Shown here: positions 52,012 to 61,279 of the stretch, piece by piece
Layout: each line of letters begins with the position of its first letter
How positions within the stretch are numbered: position 1 is the first letter of the stretch
NCBI RefSeq assembly: GCF_001941975.2
Contig: NZ_CP146991.1
Coordinates: forward strand, 576,501 to 640,500
DNA from: Sporomusa sphaeroides DSM 2875
GTDB lineage: Bacteria; Bacillota; Negativicutes; Sporomusales; Sporomusaceae
Direction: 5' to 3'
Length of the DNA: 64,000 nucleotides
Made by a program: the position numbers and the translations under genes
Notes under the pieces: generated by a model
What the model was told of the DNA's origin: nothing
What the model saw: only the letters and a program-made list of their open reading frames with translations
The model's database searches: none

Positions 52012-53283
52012 ATGTTTAAATTAAAGAATAAGGCTGCGTACATTACTGCGGGTCTGATTTTCTTACAACATACTCTGTCCTTTGCCGCACCTGTTGAACT
52101 GTCGTTGCAAGACAGTATTACTTATGCGCTGAAGAATAACCCGTCTATTCATATTGCCGGTGAGGATAAAAAGAGATCAGAGTTTAGTGTCGATGAAACC
52201 AAAGCCGGCAAAAAGCCGACTGTTTCTCTTGGCAGCAGTTATGATTACCAGGGCAGTTCGGACAAGGATAAAGACAGTTTTAATAACAGTTTGCGAATGA
52301 ACTGGCAGCTGTACAGCGGTGGAAAAACCGAAGCCAGGATTGAACAGGCTCAAATCGGTGTGCGCAGTGCCGATTTGCAGGTGGAGAAAACCAGGCAGCA
52401 GCTCATTTTAGACGCTACGACAAATTACTATAGCGTGCTTGAGGCTAAAAATATGCAGGCCGTGAATGAGGAGAGTGTCGCCAATCTTAAGGCCCATCTG
52501 GACATAGTGCAGGCAAAATACCAGGAAGGTGTCGCCGCTAAAGCCGAGGTTCTGCGTTCTGAGGTAGAAGTCGCCAATGCGGAGCAGAACCTGATTAAGG
52601 CGCAAAACCAGTATGAACTGGCGGTAGCTGACCTGCTTACTACCATGAACATGGACGCAGGCACTGAGGTTCAATTACAGGGCGAACTTAACTATCAGGC
52701 CGATACCCGCAGTCTGCAGGAAGCCATGGCCTTTGCCCGGCAAAACCGTCCGGAAGCCGTTCAGGCCCAGCTAAGCATTGATAGTGCCGAGAAAGATATC
52801 AAGATTGCGGAAAGCAATAAACGTCCGTCGGTGTCGCTGTCGGCTTCCACCGGCTGGGATGACCGGCTGCTGCCTGACAATGACGCCAACTGGTCGGTGG
52901 GCGCTTCGGCAAGCTGGAATATTTTCGATGCCGGTGTAACCAAGTCCCAAATCAATCAGGCCGAGTCTTCGTTCAACAAAGCCCGGCTGGAGGCTGAGCA
53001 GACGGCCAATACCATTGAACAGGAAGTACGCCAAAGCTACCTTAACATGAAAGAAGCGGAAAAACGTCTGCAAACCACCGAAGTGACGGTAAACAAAGCC
53101 AACGAAGACCTGTATATTGCGCAGGAAACCTATAAAGCCGGTGCTGCAACCAATCTTGACGTTTTTGACGCGCAGCTGGCGCTGACGCAGGCCAAGACCA
53201 ACCATGTGCAGGCGCTTTATGATTATAATGTCAATAAAGCCAAACTGGATAAAGCGATGGGCGCGGGAGCGGATACTCTATGA
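52012..53283 (+). CDS. TolC-family outer-membrane efflux protein
   Basis: 423 residues with a signal peptide (cleavage near SFAAP) and two OEP domains, rich in long amphipathic helices (VEKTRQQLILDATTNYYSVL, EQEVRQSYLNMKEAEKRLQT; AGAATNLDVFDAQLALTQAK). It forms the outer-membrane duct of a tripartite exporter, direct evidence that this Firmicute has an outer membrane. It starts the operon with a MacA-like adaptor (17 bp on), an ATPase and a MacB-like permease. Confidence 0.95.
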   Translation: MFKLKNKAAYITAGLIFLQHTLSFAAPVELSLQDSITYALKNNPSIHIAGEDKKRSEFSVDETKAGKKPTVSLGSSYDYQGSSDKDKDSFNNSLRMNWQLYSGGKTEARIEQAQIGVRSADLQVEKTRQQLILDATTNYYSVLEAKNMQAVNEESVANLKAHLDIVQAKYQEGVAAKAEVLRSEVEVANAEQNLIKAQNQYELAVADLLTTMNMDAGTEVQLQGELNYQADTRSLQEAMAFARQNRPEAVQAQLSIDSAEKDIKIAESNKRPSVSLSASTGWDDRLLPDNDANWSVGASASWNIFDAGVTKSQINQAESSFNKARLEAEQTANTIEQEVRQSYLNMKEAEKRLQTTEVTVNKANEDLYIAQETYKAGAATNLDVFDAQLALTQAKTNHVQALYDYNVNKAKLDKAMGAGADTL

Positions 53284-53300
53284 TGGCGGAGGTAACAACA

Positions 53301-54383
53301 ATGTGGCAAAAAATCGCAAACCATAAAAAAACAATCAGCATGGTGGTCATCGCTGTGGCTGCTATGGCCGGCGGCGGGTACTATTATCAAAGCAAGAGCC
53401 AGCCTGTCGCCGCACCGCAGCAGACTATACAGGTCGAGCGCCGGGATCTTACCTCAGAGGTGGAAGCAACAGGCACCATCAAGGCGGTTGACAGTGTTGA
53501 CATCAGTTCCAAGATAACGGCACATATCAAAGAGGTTAAGGTCAAAGAGAATGAAGTGGTAGAGGCCGGGCAGGTGCTTGTTATTCTGGAAGATACCCAG
53601 ATGCAGGCCCAGGTAACCCAGGCCAAAGAACGGCTGGACAACGCTGCGCTGAAATATCAGCGGACCTCCAGGCTGACCCGCATTGGCGGTGCTTCGCAAG
53701 AGACGCTGGATAATGCCAGCATGGAATATAATATTGCCCAGGCCAACTATGACGAGGTTATGTCTAAGCTGGATGATACCGTGATTGTCTCACCCATGAC
53801 AGGCAGCGTCATCGGCCAACCGTTGTCAGCCGGCGAACTGGTAGCCCAGGGGGTTAACAATCCAACCGTCATCCTGACAGTGGCCGATATGTCAAAAATG
53901 CAGATTGAAGCCAACGTAGACCAGACCGATATTGGCAAAATCGAGCTGGGGCAAAAAGTCAGCTTTACGGTGGATGCTTATCCTGACAAAGAATTTAAAG
54001 GTATAGTCACTACTATTTCCCGTAAAGCCACGGTTTCCCAGAATGTTACTTATTATCCGGTAACCATTGATGTAGCCGACGCCGAAAATCTCTTAAATCC
54101 CGGCATGGTTGCCAGAGTGTCGGTTACTGTCAGTGAAAATAAAGGCGTGCTGACTCTGCCGCTGGCGGCAATACGCTCAGATAAAACAGGAAAATACGTT
54201 ATTGTTGCCGGACCGGACGGCAAGACGCAGAATGTTCCGGTCAAGACCGGCAATACCGGGGATGACCGGGTGGAAATTATCAGCGGCGTAAATGAAGGCG
54301 ATAAAGTGGTTTTATCGCAAGTCAGCACAAAGGCACAGACCGCTGGTCAGCAGGGAGGACGCGGCGGACGCCCGATGTTCTAG
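53301..54383 (+). CDS. MacA-like periplasmic adaptor (membrane fusion protein)
   Basis: 360 residues from ATG 53301, chosen because GGAGG lies 8 bp upstream; ATG 53280 overlaps the tolC stop but lacks a site. N-terminal membrane anchor (ISMVVIAVAAMAGGGYYY), a lipoyl/barrel-sandwich hybrid (VEATGTIKAVDSVDISSKI; DTVIVSPMTGSVIG), a short helical hairpin, and a beta-barrel with a Gly-rich C-terminus (QQGGRGGRPMF). It bridges the MacB-like transporter to the TolC-like channel. Confidence 0.93.
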   Translation: MWQKIANHKKTISMVVIAVAAMAGGGYYYQSKSQPVAAPQQTIQVERRDLTSEVEATGTIKAVDSVDISSKITAHIKEVKVKENEVVEAGQVLVILEDTQMQAQVTQAKERLDNAALKYQRTSRLTRIGGASQETLDNASMEYNIAQANYDEVMSKLDDTVIVSPMTGSVIGQPLSAGELVAQGVNNPTVILTVADMSKMQIEANVDQTDIGKIELGQKVSFTVDAYPDKEFKGIVTTISRKATVSQNVTYYPVTIDVADAENLLNPGMVARVSVTVSENKGVLTLPLAAIRSDKTGKYVIVAGPDGKTQNVPVKTGNTGDDRVEIISGVNEGDKVVLSQVSTKAQTAGQQGGRGGRPMF

Positions 54384-54415
54384 TACCGGGCCACTGTGTA
54401 TAAGGGGGTCATAGC

Positions 54416-55099
54416 ATGACAATTGCATTAACCGAGATTATCAAAACCTATCAAATGGGCGACACCGTGGTGGCGGCCCTGGCCGGTGTCAGCCTGGATA
54501 TCCGTGCAGGCGAATTTACCGCCATCATGGGACCGTCAGGCTCCGGCAAATCCACTTTGATGAATATACTGGGCTGCCTGGACCGCCCGACCAGCGGGTC
54601 ATATTTGCTGGACGGGCAGGAAGTATCATCACTCAATGACGATCAGCTGGCGTTGACCCGGAATAAAAAAATCGGTTTTGTTTTCCAAAACTTTAATTTA
54701 CTGCCCCGGATTTCGGCGCTGGATAATGTTGCTTTACCGCTGGTGTATGCCGGGGTGAATGCCAAAGCACGGAAGGAACGGGCAGCCGCTGCTCTGGCGT
54801 CTGTCGGCTTGGAAAACAGGATGGATCATCTGCCTAACGAACTGTCAGGCGGTCAGCGCCAGCGGGTGGCCATTGCCCGGGCGCTGGTCAATGAACCCTC
54901 CATTCTGATGGCCGACGAACCTACCGGCGCGCTGGATACTAAATCCGGTGATGAGGTTATGGGTATTTTTAAGAGCCTTCATGCCGCCGGCCGTACCATT
55001 ATCCTGGTAACCCATGAGCCTGATATTGCCGCCCATGCCAAACGGGTAATTCATGTCCGGGACGGGCTTATTGTCCGGGATACAGAAAGGGAGGAGTAA
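54416..55099 (+). CDS. MacB/LolD-type ABC transporter ATP-binding protein
   Basis: 227 residues. Walker [10 protein letters not shown] (about 39-47), signature [14 protein letters not shown], Walker [13 protein letters not shown], and the LolD/MacB-type family mark [19 protein letters not shown]. In E. coli MacB the ATPase and permease are fused; here they are separate genes. It energises the exporter with the permease 2 bp downstream. Confidence 0.95.
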   Translation: MTIALTEIIKTYQMGDTVVAALAGVSLDIRAGEFTAIMGPSGSGKSTLMNILGCLDRPTSGSYLLDGQEVSSLNDDQLALTRNKKIGFVFQNFNLLPRISALDNVALPLVYAGVNAKARKERAAAALASVGLENRMDHLPNELSGGQRQRVAIARALVNEPSILMADEPTGALDTKSGDEVMGIFKSLHAAGRTIILVTHEPDIAAHAKRVIHVRDGLIVRDTEREE

Positions 55100-55100
55100 T

Positions 55101-56315
55101 GTGTTTTGGGAAAGTGTAAAAATAGCCTTGGATGCACTGGTCTCCAATAAGCTGCGCTCCATCCTTACCATGCTTGGCATTATCATTGGAGTTGGCGCGG
55201 TTATTGCCATGGTGTCCATTGGCATGGGAGTAAGAGATAAAATTTCAACTTCGATTGCCAGCTTAGGCAGCAATCTTATCATCGTTATGCCTGGCGCTTC
55301 TTCTTCCTCCGGCGTACGGGGGGCAGCCGGCACCAAGACAACCTTGACACTCAAGGACGCGCAGGCAATAGCCCGTGATGTAGACGGCATTGCCGCCATT
55401 GCCCCCGCTGTCAGCAGCCAGTATCAAATGGTTGCCGGTAATATGAACTGGACAACCAGCGTCCAGGGGACCACGCCGGAATATATGGAAGTGCGCAATG
55501 TAAGTGTTGAAGCCGGCAGTTTTATTACCAACGACGATTTAAATGCCCGCAACCGGGTGGCGGTAATTGGTGCTACTGTTGCCGCCAACCTGTTTGAAAA
55601 TGTAAATCCGGTAGGGAAAAGCATCCGGATTAATAATGCACCGTTTACGATTATTGGCGTACTGGCAAGCAAAGGCCAGTCAGCCGGGGGGCAGGATCAG
55701 GACGATACGGTTATTATTCCGCTGACTACCGCCCAGGAGCGGATGATGGGCATTACCCATGTCCAGTCCATTAGCGTGCAGGCCGCCGACTCTGAGGCTG
55801 TAGATCAGGTGCAGGAGGGTATTACCAGCCTGCTGCGAGCCCGGCACGGTATTACCGGTGACCAGGAGAACGACTTTACCGTACGTAATCTGGCCAGTGT
55901 CATGGAAACAGCCCAGGAAACCACAGCCACCATTACTATGCTGCTGGGCAGCATTGCCGGCATTTCCCTGCTGGTAGGCGGCATCGGCATTATGAACATT
56001 ATGCTGGTATCTGTTACCGAACGGACAAGGGAAATTGGTATTCGCAAAGCCCTGGGAGCCAGATATTCCAATATCCTCATGCAGTTTCTGATTGAGGCTG
56101 TGGTAATCGGCGTTGTTGGCGGCGCTATCGGTATCGCCGTCGGTATCGGCGCTTCCTATGGCATTTCCTCTGTCGCCGGCTGGAATACCGTCATCACCCC
56201 ACTGCCGATTATCATTTCCTTTGCTTTCTCTGTAGGCATCGGGCTCTTCTTCGGCCTGTACCCTGCGCGGAAAGCAGCTCTCCTAAACCCCATTGACGCC
56301 TTACGCTACGAATAA
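55101..56315 (+). CDS. MacB-type ABC transporter permease
   Basis: 404 residues from GTG 55101 behind GGGAGGAG. One N-terminal membrane helix (about 20-42: ILTMLGIIIGVGAVIAMVSI), a large periplasmic MacB core domain (about 45-275), then three C-terminal helices of the FtsX fold (LLGSIAGISLLVGGIGIMNI; VTERTREIGIRKALGA). The operon tolC-macA-ATPase-permease exports macrolides, peptides or siderophores in relatives; the substrate here is unknown. A terminator follows at 56319. Confidence 0.95.
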   Translation: MFWESVKIALDALVSNKLRSILTMLGIIIGVGAVIAMVSIGMGVRDKISTSIASLGSNLIIVMPGASSSSGVRGAAGTKTTLTLKDAQAIARDVDGIAAIAPAVSSQYQMVAGNMNWTTSVQGTTPEYMEVRNVSVEAGSFITNDDLNARNRVAVIGATVAANLFENVNPVGKSIRINNAPFTIIGVLASKGQSAGGQDQDDTVIIPLTTAQERMMGITHVQSISVQAADSEAVDQVQEGITSLLRARHGITGDQENDFTVRNLASVMETAQETTATITMLLGSIAGISLLVGGIGIMNIMLVSVTERTREIGIRKALGARYSNILMQFLIEAVVIGVVGGAIGIAVGIGASYGISSVAGWNTVITPLPIIISFAFSVGIGLFFGLYPARKAALLNPIDALRYE

Positions 56316-56318
56316 TTT

Positions 56319-56345
56319 AAAGCCGTCCGGTTACCGGACGGCTTT
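56319..56345. terminator. Terminator between the export operon and DUF1540 gene
   Basis: AAAGCCGTCCGG-TTA-CCGGACGGCTTT; it can serve both convergent transcripts. Confidence 0.88.
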
Positions 56346-56366
56346 GCCATACTTGGCTGCAAAGGT

Positions 56367-56528
56367 TTAATTTTTCATCTGGAAGGTACGACAGTTGGTT
56401 TGCTCACTTTGCCGAGCGTTTGAACCGCCGCCATCAACATTCACTTCAATGGCGGAAGCATCACATTGCTCTCCTGATTTCCAGTGTTTACAGCTGGAAA
56501 CTTTACATTTTACACCAGATAAAGCCAT
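56367..56528 (-). CDS. DUF1540 domain small Cys-rich protein
   Basis: 53 residues, found by reading the minus strand. It has the pattern VKCKVSSCKHWKSGEQCDAS then TNCRTFQ: four Cys spaced as in DUF1540 proteins, which probably bind a metal ion. GGAGGTG lies 7 bp before the ATG, and it is convergent with the export operon. DUF1540 proteins are common in spore-forming Firmicutes; their function is unknown. Confidence 0.85.
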   Translation of the reverse strand: MALSGVKCKVSSCKHWKSGEQCDASAIEVNVDGGGSNARQSEQTNCRTFQMKN

Positions 56529-56626
56529 ATATATTCACCTCCATTTCTTTTGACAGTCCAAAATTAGTATGGCATGAATATAAAAAAATATGTGAGCAAG
56601 CTTTGTCCAGTTTCATCAGGTATCCT

Positions 56627-57310
56627 TTACTTTCGCTTCATCCGGCGTATCAGATCCTTGGTTTCCTGGTTTACACGATAGGATTCCAGAATTTTCTGCA
56701 GGGCTTTATTGTAAGTAAAATTGTCCAGCGTACTCTGCTGTAAATAGGCCATGGTTTTCTCCTGATATTTGACAAAGCAAACAGACAGGGCCCAGGCTAC
56801 TGCCATTTTGACGTAATACCCCTCATGCCTGGCATTGTCTAAATGGGCTATAACCTGATCAATGTACTTGTCTTCGATATAATAATTCAGCAGCATTACA
56901 ACGCCAAACCGTAATTCAAACTCTTTGGGCGACACCAGATAGGGTTGTAGAAATTCCCAGACCTGTTCCTGATACTTTTTTGTGATTTTCAAGCTGCTGC
57001 AAAAGCTGTCACACACCGCCCAATTGTTGATCTTGGGCACAAAGGCTGCGATATAGCGCAGTGTTGCCGCAATATCTGTTCTGATGTGACCGATTACCAG
57101 TGCCTGGAGCATGGTTTCTTCGTAATAGTCATCTTTGGCTGTCAATAAATAGTCCTGCCAATCGCCTTTGGCCTGTTCTTTGGCCAGTTCGCGCAAGCGC
57201 GGCAGACGCACACCCAGCACATTATCCGTACCGGGAATCAATTTGCTGTGAAACTGCCGGTATTCCTCATCGGCCAACTCAGTGAGGCGTTCTTTTATCG
57301 TTTTTTTCAT
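56627..57310 (-). CDS. DNA alkylation repair protein (AlkD-like, HEAT-repeat)
   Basis: 227 residues of alternating helices typical of the AlkD/YhaZ group: PGTDNVLGVRLPRLRELAKE, DDYYEETMLQALVIGH, NNWAVCDSFCSSLK (with the conserved Trp and Asp), MAVAWALSVCFVKY. AlkD-type glycosylases remove alkylated purines from DNA using a HEAT-like fold. Start ATG at 57310. The gene stands alone, divergent from the DUF1848 gene. Confidence 0.9.
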   Translation of the reverse strand: MKKTIKERLTELADEEYRQFHSKLIPGTDNVLGVRLPRLRELAKEQAKGDWQDYLLTAKDDYYEETMLQALVIGHIRTDIAATLRYIAAFVPKINNWAVCDSFCSSLKITKKYQEQVWEFLQPYLVSPKEFELRFGVVMLLNYYIEDKYIDQVIAHLDNARHEGYYVKMAVAWALSVCFVKYQEKTMAYLQQSTLDNFTYNKALQKILESYRVNQETKDLIRRMKRK

Positions 57311-57491
57311 TACATACTCCTCATAGTTTGATTAAGCTTGCTTTGCTTTATTATAGCTGGTAAGTTAATAGTATTTCTGGCATGACCAGGTGAAATACTG
57401 AAAGACATAGGCGAAAGTCTCTGTTACAATAGGAATAATAAGCTATCCATCCTGAACAAATATACAAACTAAAGATGAATGGTGATGAGAA

Positions 57492-58427
57492 TTGATTATA
57501 AGTGCCAGCAGGCGCACAGATATTCCGGCCTTTTATGCCGATTGGTTCATTAACCGGCTGCACCAGGGGTTCGTCTATGTTAAAAATCCAAGAAATCCCA
57601 GGCGCATCGCCAAGGTTGTCCTGAACCCGGAGGTTGTTGACTGCATTGTGTTCTGGACAAAAAATCCCCGGCCAATGCTGGACCGGCTGAATATCATTGA
57701 TGCGCTGGGCTACCGGTATTATTTTCAGTTTACCCTGACGCCCTATGACCGGCAGGTAGAAACAGGGCTGCCGGCCAAAGCGGAAATCATGGAAACCTTC
57801 CGGCACATAAGCGATAAGATTGGCAGCCACCGCGTAGTCTGGCGCTATGATCCGGTAATAATCAGCAGCGATTTTTCCGTGCAGTATCATTTGGCAGAAT
57901 TTGACCGGCTGTGCGGTAAGCTGGCCGCTTATACCCAAAAATGCGTTTTCAGCTTTATCGATCTGTACGCGAAAATCCGGGAGCGGCTGAAGCCGTTTGC
58001 CGTCTGCGAGATAAACACCCTGCACATGAACCAGCTGGCGCAGGGCTTCGCCCAAATTGCCAAACGGCACAAGCTGACGCTGGCGACCTGTTCTGAGACC
58101 ATCGACTTTGCCTCCTATGGCATTGCTCATGCTGCCTGTATTGACCAGGGCTTGCTTGAGCATATTCTCGGCTGCTCCTTATGCGCGAAAAAAGACCCCA
58201 ACCAGCGTCCGGCTTGTCAATGTATTGAAAGCATTGATATTGGCGCTTATAACTGCTGCTCTCACGGCTGCGTTTATTGCTATGCTACGACAAGTGAAAA
58301 CATGGTATGTCAGGCTATGCGGGGGCATGATCCTCACTCGCCGCTGCTGGACCAGCTTCGCGGAGACGAAATTATAACAGACAGAAGGGCCAACTCGCTT
58401 AAAGTCCCGCACATTTCATTGTTTTAG
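57492..58427 (+). CDS. DUF1848 family protein with C-terminal CxxxCxxC motif
   Basis: 311 residues from TTG 57492. The opening IISASRRTDIPAFYADWF and VFWTKNPRPML are hallmarks of DUF1848. Near the C-terminus two Cys groups appear: CSLC…CQC (about residues 229-245) and C256-SHG-C-VY-C263, the latter with exactly the CxxxCxxC spacing that binds the [4Fe-4S] cluster of radical SAM enzymes, but placed at the end of the chain rather than the start. The N-terminal 200 residues look like an alpha/beta barrel. Function unknown; an Fe-S enzyme, perhaps a rearranged radical SAM protein, is an inference. Confidence 0.85.
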   Translation: MIISASRRTDIPAFYADWFINRLHQGFVYVKNPRNPRRIAKVVLNPEVVDCIVFWTKNPRPMLDRLNIIDALGYRYYFQFTLTPYDRQVETGLPAKAEIMETFRHISDKIGSHRVVWRYDPVIISSDFSVQYHLAEFDRLCGKLAAYTQKCVFSFIDLYAKIRERLKPFAVCEINTLHMNQLAQGFAQIAKRHKLTLATCSETIDFASYGIAHAACIDQGLLEHILGCSLCAKKDPNQRPACQCIESIDIGAYNCCSHGCVYCYATTSENMVCQAMRGHDPHSPLLDQLRGDEIITDRRANSLKVPHISLF

Positions 58428-58458
58428 CAGCAGCGGCCAGCGTAAATGACAACAATAA

Positions 58459-58503
58459 CAGGGCTGGGTAGAAACGGGATGTTTCTGCTCAGCCCTGCTA
58501 TTT
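58459..58503. terminator. Bidirectional terminator between DUF1848 and menaquinone operon
   Basis: ACAGGGCTG…GTAGAAAC and GTTTCTGC…CAGCCCTG pair around GGGAT; A- and T-rich flanks on both sides. The genes on either side are convergent. Confidence 0.75.
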
Positions 58504-58514
58504 TGCCATTTGTG

Positions 58515-59363
58515 CTAACTTGACGGGCCATATACTTTTTTTAATAATGTCGGTTTGCGCAAATCGGCACAGCCGCAGGTTTGCTTATCGTCCAGCCGGC
58601 TGATGACATCCAATAAAACCTGCCCGATCTTATCGGCATCATCATAGAAGATTTGACTTAATTCACTATGGTCCCAATCTTTTACCACACCTTCGCCGTA
58701 ATTGACAATCGTATACAACCCGGCATAACAAGCGCCGATTTCCCGGGCCAGGTACACTTCCGGGCAGAGACTTTGACCGATAATATCGGCGTGTCCTTTT
58801 AACATAGCCACTTCGGCAGGGCTTTCAAAATGCCGCCCATCGGTTACGGCATACACTCCCCGGCGAAAAACCCGGTGCAGGGGCCTGGCTTCGGCGGCTG
58901 TAATTAATTCCTGCCGCAGGTGCGGACAAAGGGCCTGCCGCATAATGAGCAGATAATGTCCCTCCAGACCTACATCCTTGCGCATGGATTGATCAATATA
59001 ATCGGAGGCAATCACCATATCCCGGGGGTCAAGCAAATGATTGACCGTGCCCACGCCGCCTTCTGCCAGTATTTTTTTCACGCCGGCTTCACGAAACAGC
59101 CAAAAAATCTGCCGGGAAGCGTCAGCCCGGTTAATTCCCGAGCGCCAGCCGTGCATCCGGCAGGTCAGCACCTGTTTATCACCCTGGCGGAATAAGAGCA
59201 AGGGCGGTGTTGGCCCATAGGGGGTGTCAAACACCATTTCCCGTCCCAGTATTTCTACCTCCGGGCGGTTTAGCGCTGCCGGGAAATCCATGGATAAGGT
59301 GCCGGAACCGCCGATAATGGCAATACTTGCCCGGGGAATCCTATTTCTGGTATCTTCTTGCAA
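58515..59363 (-). CDS. MTAP/PNP-family nucleoside phosphorylase
   Basis: 282 residues of the MTAP branch of purine nucleoside phosphorylases: AIIGGSGTLSMDF (phosphate loop), FDTPYGPTPPLLLF, the His in RMHGWRSGINR, ILAEGGVGTVN and GHADIIGQSLCPEVYLAREI. MTAP cleaves methylthioadenosine with phosphate. It is the last gene of the operon mqnE-mqnA-mqnC, 15 bp behind mqnC. The futalosine route needs an enzyme that removes adenine or hypoxanthine from (aminodeoxy)futalosine; this phosphorylase is a candidate, although simple purine salvage of the 5'-deoxyadenosine made by the radical SAM steps is an equally good explanation. Confidence 0.85.
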   Translation of the reverse strand: MQEDTRNRIPRASIAIIGGSGTLSMDFPAALNRPEVEILGREMVFDTPYGPTPPLLLFRQGDKQVLTCRMHGWRSGINRADASRQIFWLFREAGVKKILAEGGVGTVNHLLDPRDMVIASDYIDQSMRKDVGLEGHYLLIMRQALCPHLRQELITAAEARPLHRVFRRGVYAVTDGRHFESPAEVAMLKGHADIIGQSLCPEVYLAREIGACYAGLYTIVNYGEGVVKDWDHSELSQIFYDDADKIGQVLLDVISRLDDKQTCGCADLRKPTLLKKVYGPSS

Positions 59364-59378
59364 TCCTTTATCCTCACT

Positions 59379-60449
59379 TTAAAAAGTTTTCAAAATTTCA
59401 TATTCCGTATTCCGCTGGGCTGGAATTTTACCGGTGGCGCGGATGAGCGCCACCATTTTGTCCACCGACATTTGATAGGCGGTGCCGGCTGCCCGGACGA
59501 CATTCTCTTCCAGCATAATACTGCCTAAGTCGTCGGCGCCAAAGGCCAGGGTTAACTGGCCGATAGATTGTCCCTGGGTTACCCAGGAGCCTTGCAAATG
59601 GGGGATATTGTCAAGGTACAGCCGGGCTACCGCCAATGTCCGCAGGTAATCCCAGGCACTGGCCTTGGTGCCGCCCAGTTCAGTATTGCCTGGTTGAAAG
59701 GTCCACATGATAAAGGCCCGGAAACCGCCGGTACGGTCTTGCAGCTCACGAATGACCCGGAAGTGATTGATGCGCTGCCGGTAAGTTTCCTGCATACCTA
59801 TCACCATGGTGGCCGTTGTGCCCATTCCCAGCTGTTGGGCTGTTTCCATGACCGCCAGCCATTGCTTGACAGAAATTTTTAGGGGACTGACCCGTTGCCG
59901 TACAGTGTCATCCAATATTTCCGCGCCGCCGCCAGGCAGGGAATCCAGGCCGGCGGCACGCAGGCGGCTCAGTGTCTCACGGATGGTGATGCCGGCTTGA
60001 CCGGCCAGATGAACAATTTCCGCCGGGGAAAAGGAATGAATGGTAATGGCAAACTTTGCTTTAATGCCGCGCAGCATATTCTCAAAATAGTCAAGCCGCA
60101 GTTCCGGGTGCAATCCGCCTTGCAGCATGATCTGAGTGCCGCCGGCAGCAATAGTGTCGGCAATTTTTTGATGAAGTTCTGCTGTGTCCAATACATACGC
60201 GTCAGCGGCGCTGGCCAGCCGGTAGAAGGCGCAGAACTTGCATTGGCTTTTGCAAACATTGGTATAATTAATATTCCGGTCTACAATAAACGTGGTATAG
60301 GGCTGGGGATGCTTTCGCTGTCTGATGGTATCGGCGGCCTGTCCCAAGGCCGGCAAATCACCCCGGGTTAACAGTTCCAAGGCTTCTTCATCCTGTAACC
60401 GGTGGCCTTGCAGTGTCTGTTCGATAATTGTCTGCCAGCTGTTTACCAC
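59379..60449 (-). CDS. mqnC: Cyclic dehypoxanthinyl futalosine synthase
   Basis: 356 residues. Radical SAM motif CKSQCKFC (about residues 67-74) in the context INYTNVCKSQCKFCAFYR, then MLQGGLHPEL, ITIHSFSPAEI and GLDSLPGGGAEIL, all typical of MqnC. It closes the ring of dehypoxanthine futalosine in menaquinone synthesis. GTG start with GGAGG upstream, 2 bp after the mqnA stop. Confidence 0.95.
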   Translation of the reverse strand: MVNSWQTIIEQTLQGHRLQDEEALELLTRGDLPALGQAADTIRQRKHPQPYTTFIVDRNINYTNVCKSQCKFCAFYRLASAADAYVLDTAELHQKIADTIAAGGTQIMLQGGLHPELRLDYFENMLRGIKAKFAITIHSFSPAEIVHLAGQAGITIRETLSRLRAAGLDSLPGGGAEILDDTVRQRVSPLKISVKQWLAVMETAQQLGMGTTATMVIGMQETYRQRINHFRVIRELQDRTGGFRAFIMWTFQPGNTELGGTKASAWDYLRTLAVARLYLDNIPHLQGSWVTQGQSIGQLTLAFGADDLGSIMLEENVVRAAGTAYQMSVDKMVALIRATGKIPAQRNTEYEILKTF

Positions 60450-60451
60450 AA

Positions 60452-61279
60452 CTATACCTCCAGAAACGTCAGCTGCGGCATTTCGGCAATATGGCCTAAT
60501 GCTTGCGCCCGACGGTAATATTCCAGCAGTCCCTGCTGATGGTCTGTATCGAAGGAGAATTGCAGTGTGGTGAAATAGGATTGCAGAAAAGCGGCATCAA
60601 AGGCTTCCCAGCGGGCGGCATCTCTGGCCACTTGCTCAACATGGGTCAGGCTGTAGGACATGGAATGGGCGAAAGAGCGCTGTACTTCCCGGACAAGCTC
60701 CGGATTTTCCTCAGCAAACCCCCGGCGGGCTGCCCAGACGGCGAACACCATCCGGCAGCCGGTCAGTTCCTTCCACTCGCTGCCTAAATCATAGGCATAT
60801 AACCCCTGCGGCACCTGACAGTGAATTTGGAGTGCTTCATCGCCGATTAACAGGGCGGCATCGGCTTCCAGCAGCATGGAGCCCAAATTAGGCGGACACT
60901 CAAAATAAGCAGGTTTCACCCGGTATTTATCTTCAAGAATAATTTTTAACAGTACCTGTGATGTGCGGGACGTATTGGTCAGCGCGATTTTCCGGTTATG
61001 CAGTTCCTGGATGGGAAGCTTGCTGACTAAATATATGCTTGTTACCGGACCGTCGCAGCTTACCGACAGATTGGGCAATAAAGTAAGCTCACGCCAGTTC
61101 CGGGAATATTCAATGGAGGGAACAGGGGAAATATCCAGCCTGCCTTCCAGCAAATGGCGGCTTAGCTCTCGGGCGGTGTCTTTGGTTAATTCCACATCCC
61201 ACAGCACGCCGTTTTTTACTAACCCGTAATACAGCGGTAAGCAATTAATAAACTGAATGTGTCCAACCCGGGGGCGCAT
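60452..61279 (-). CDS. mqnA: Chorismate dehydratase
   Basis: 275 residues of the periplasmic-binding-like MqnA/MqnD fold: VGHIQFINCLPLYYGL, LDISPVPSIEYSRN, LLIGDEALQ and AVWAARRGFAEENPEL. MqnA turns chorismate into 3-enolpyruvylbenzoate, the first step of the futalosine pathway. Its ATG overlaps the mqnE stop by one base (TGATG), a translational coupling. Confidence 0.94.
   Translation of the reverse strand: MRPRVGHIQFINCLPLYYGLVKNGVLWDVELTKDTARELSRHLLEGRLDISPVPSIEYSRNWRELTLLPNLSVSCDGPVTSIYLVSKLPIQELHNRKIALTNTSRTSQVLLKIILEDKYRVKPAYFECPPNLGSMLLEADAALLIGDEALQIHCQVPQGLYAYDLGSEWKELTGCRMVFAVWAARRGFAEENPELVREVQRSFAHSMSYSLTHVEQVARDAARWEAFDAAFLQSYFTTLQFSFDTDHQQGLLEYYRRAQALGHIAEMPQLTFLEV

Noticed and set aside
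59895-60371. Plus-strand frame of 158 codons
   Set aside because: Antisense to mqnC, which carries the radical SAM motif and pathway context.
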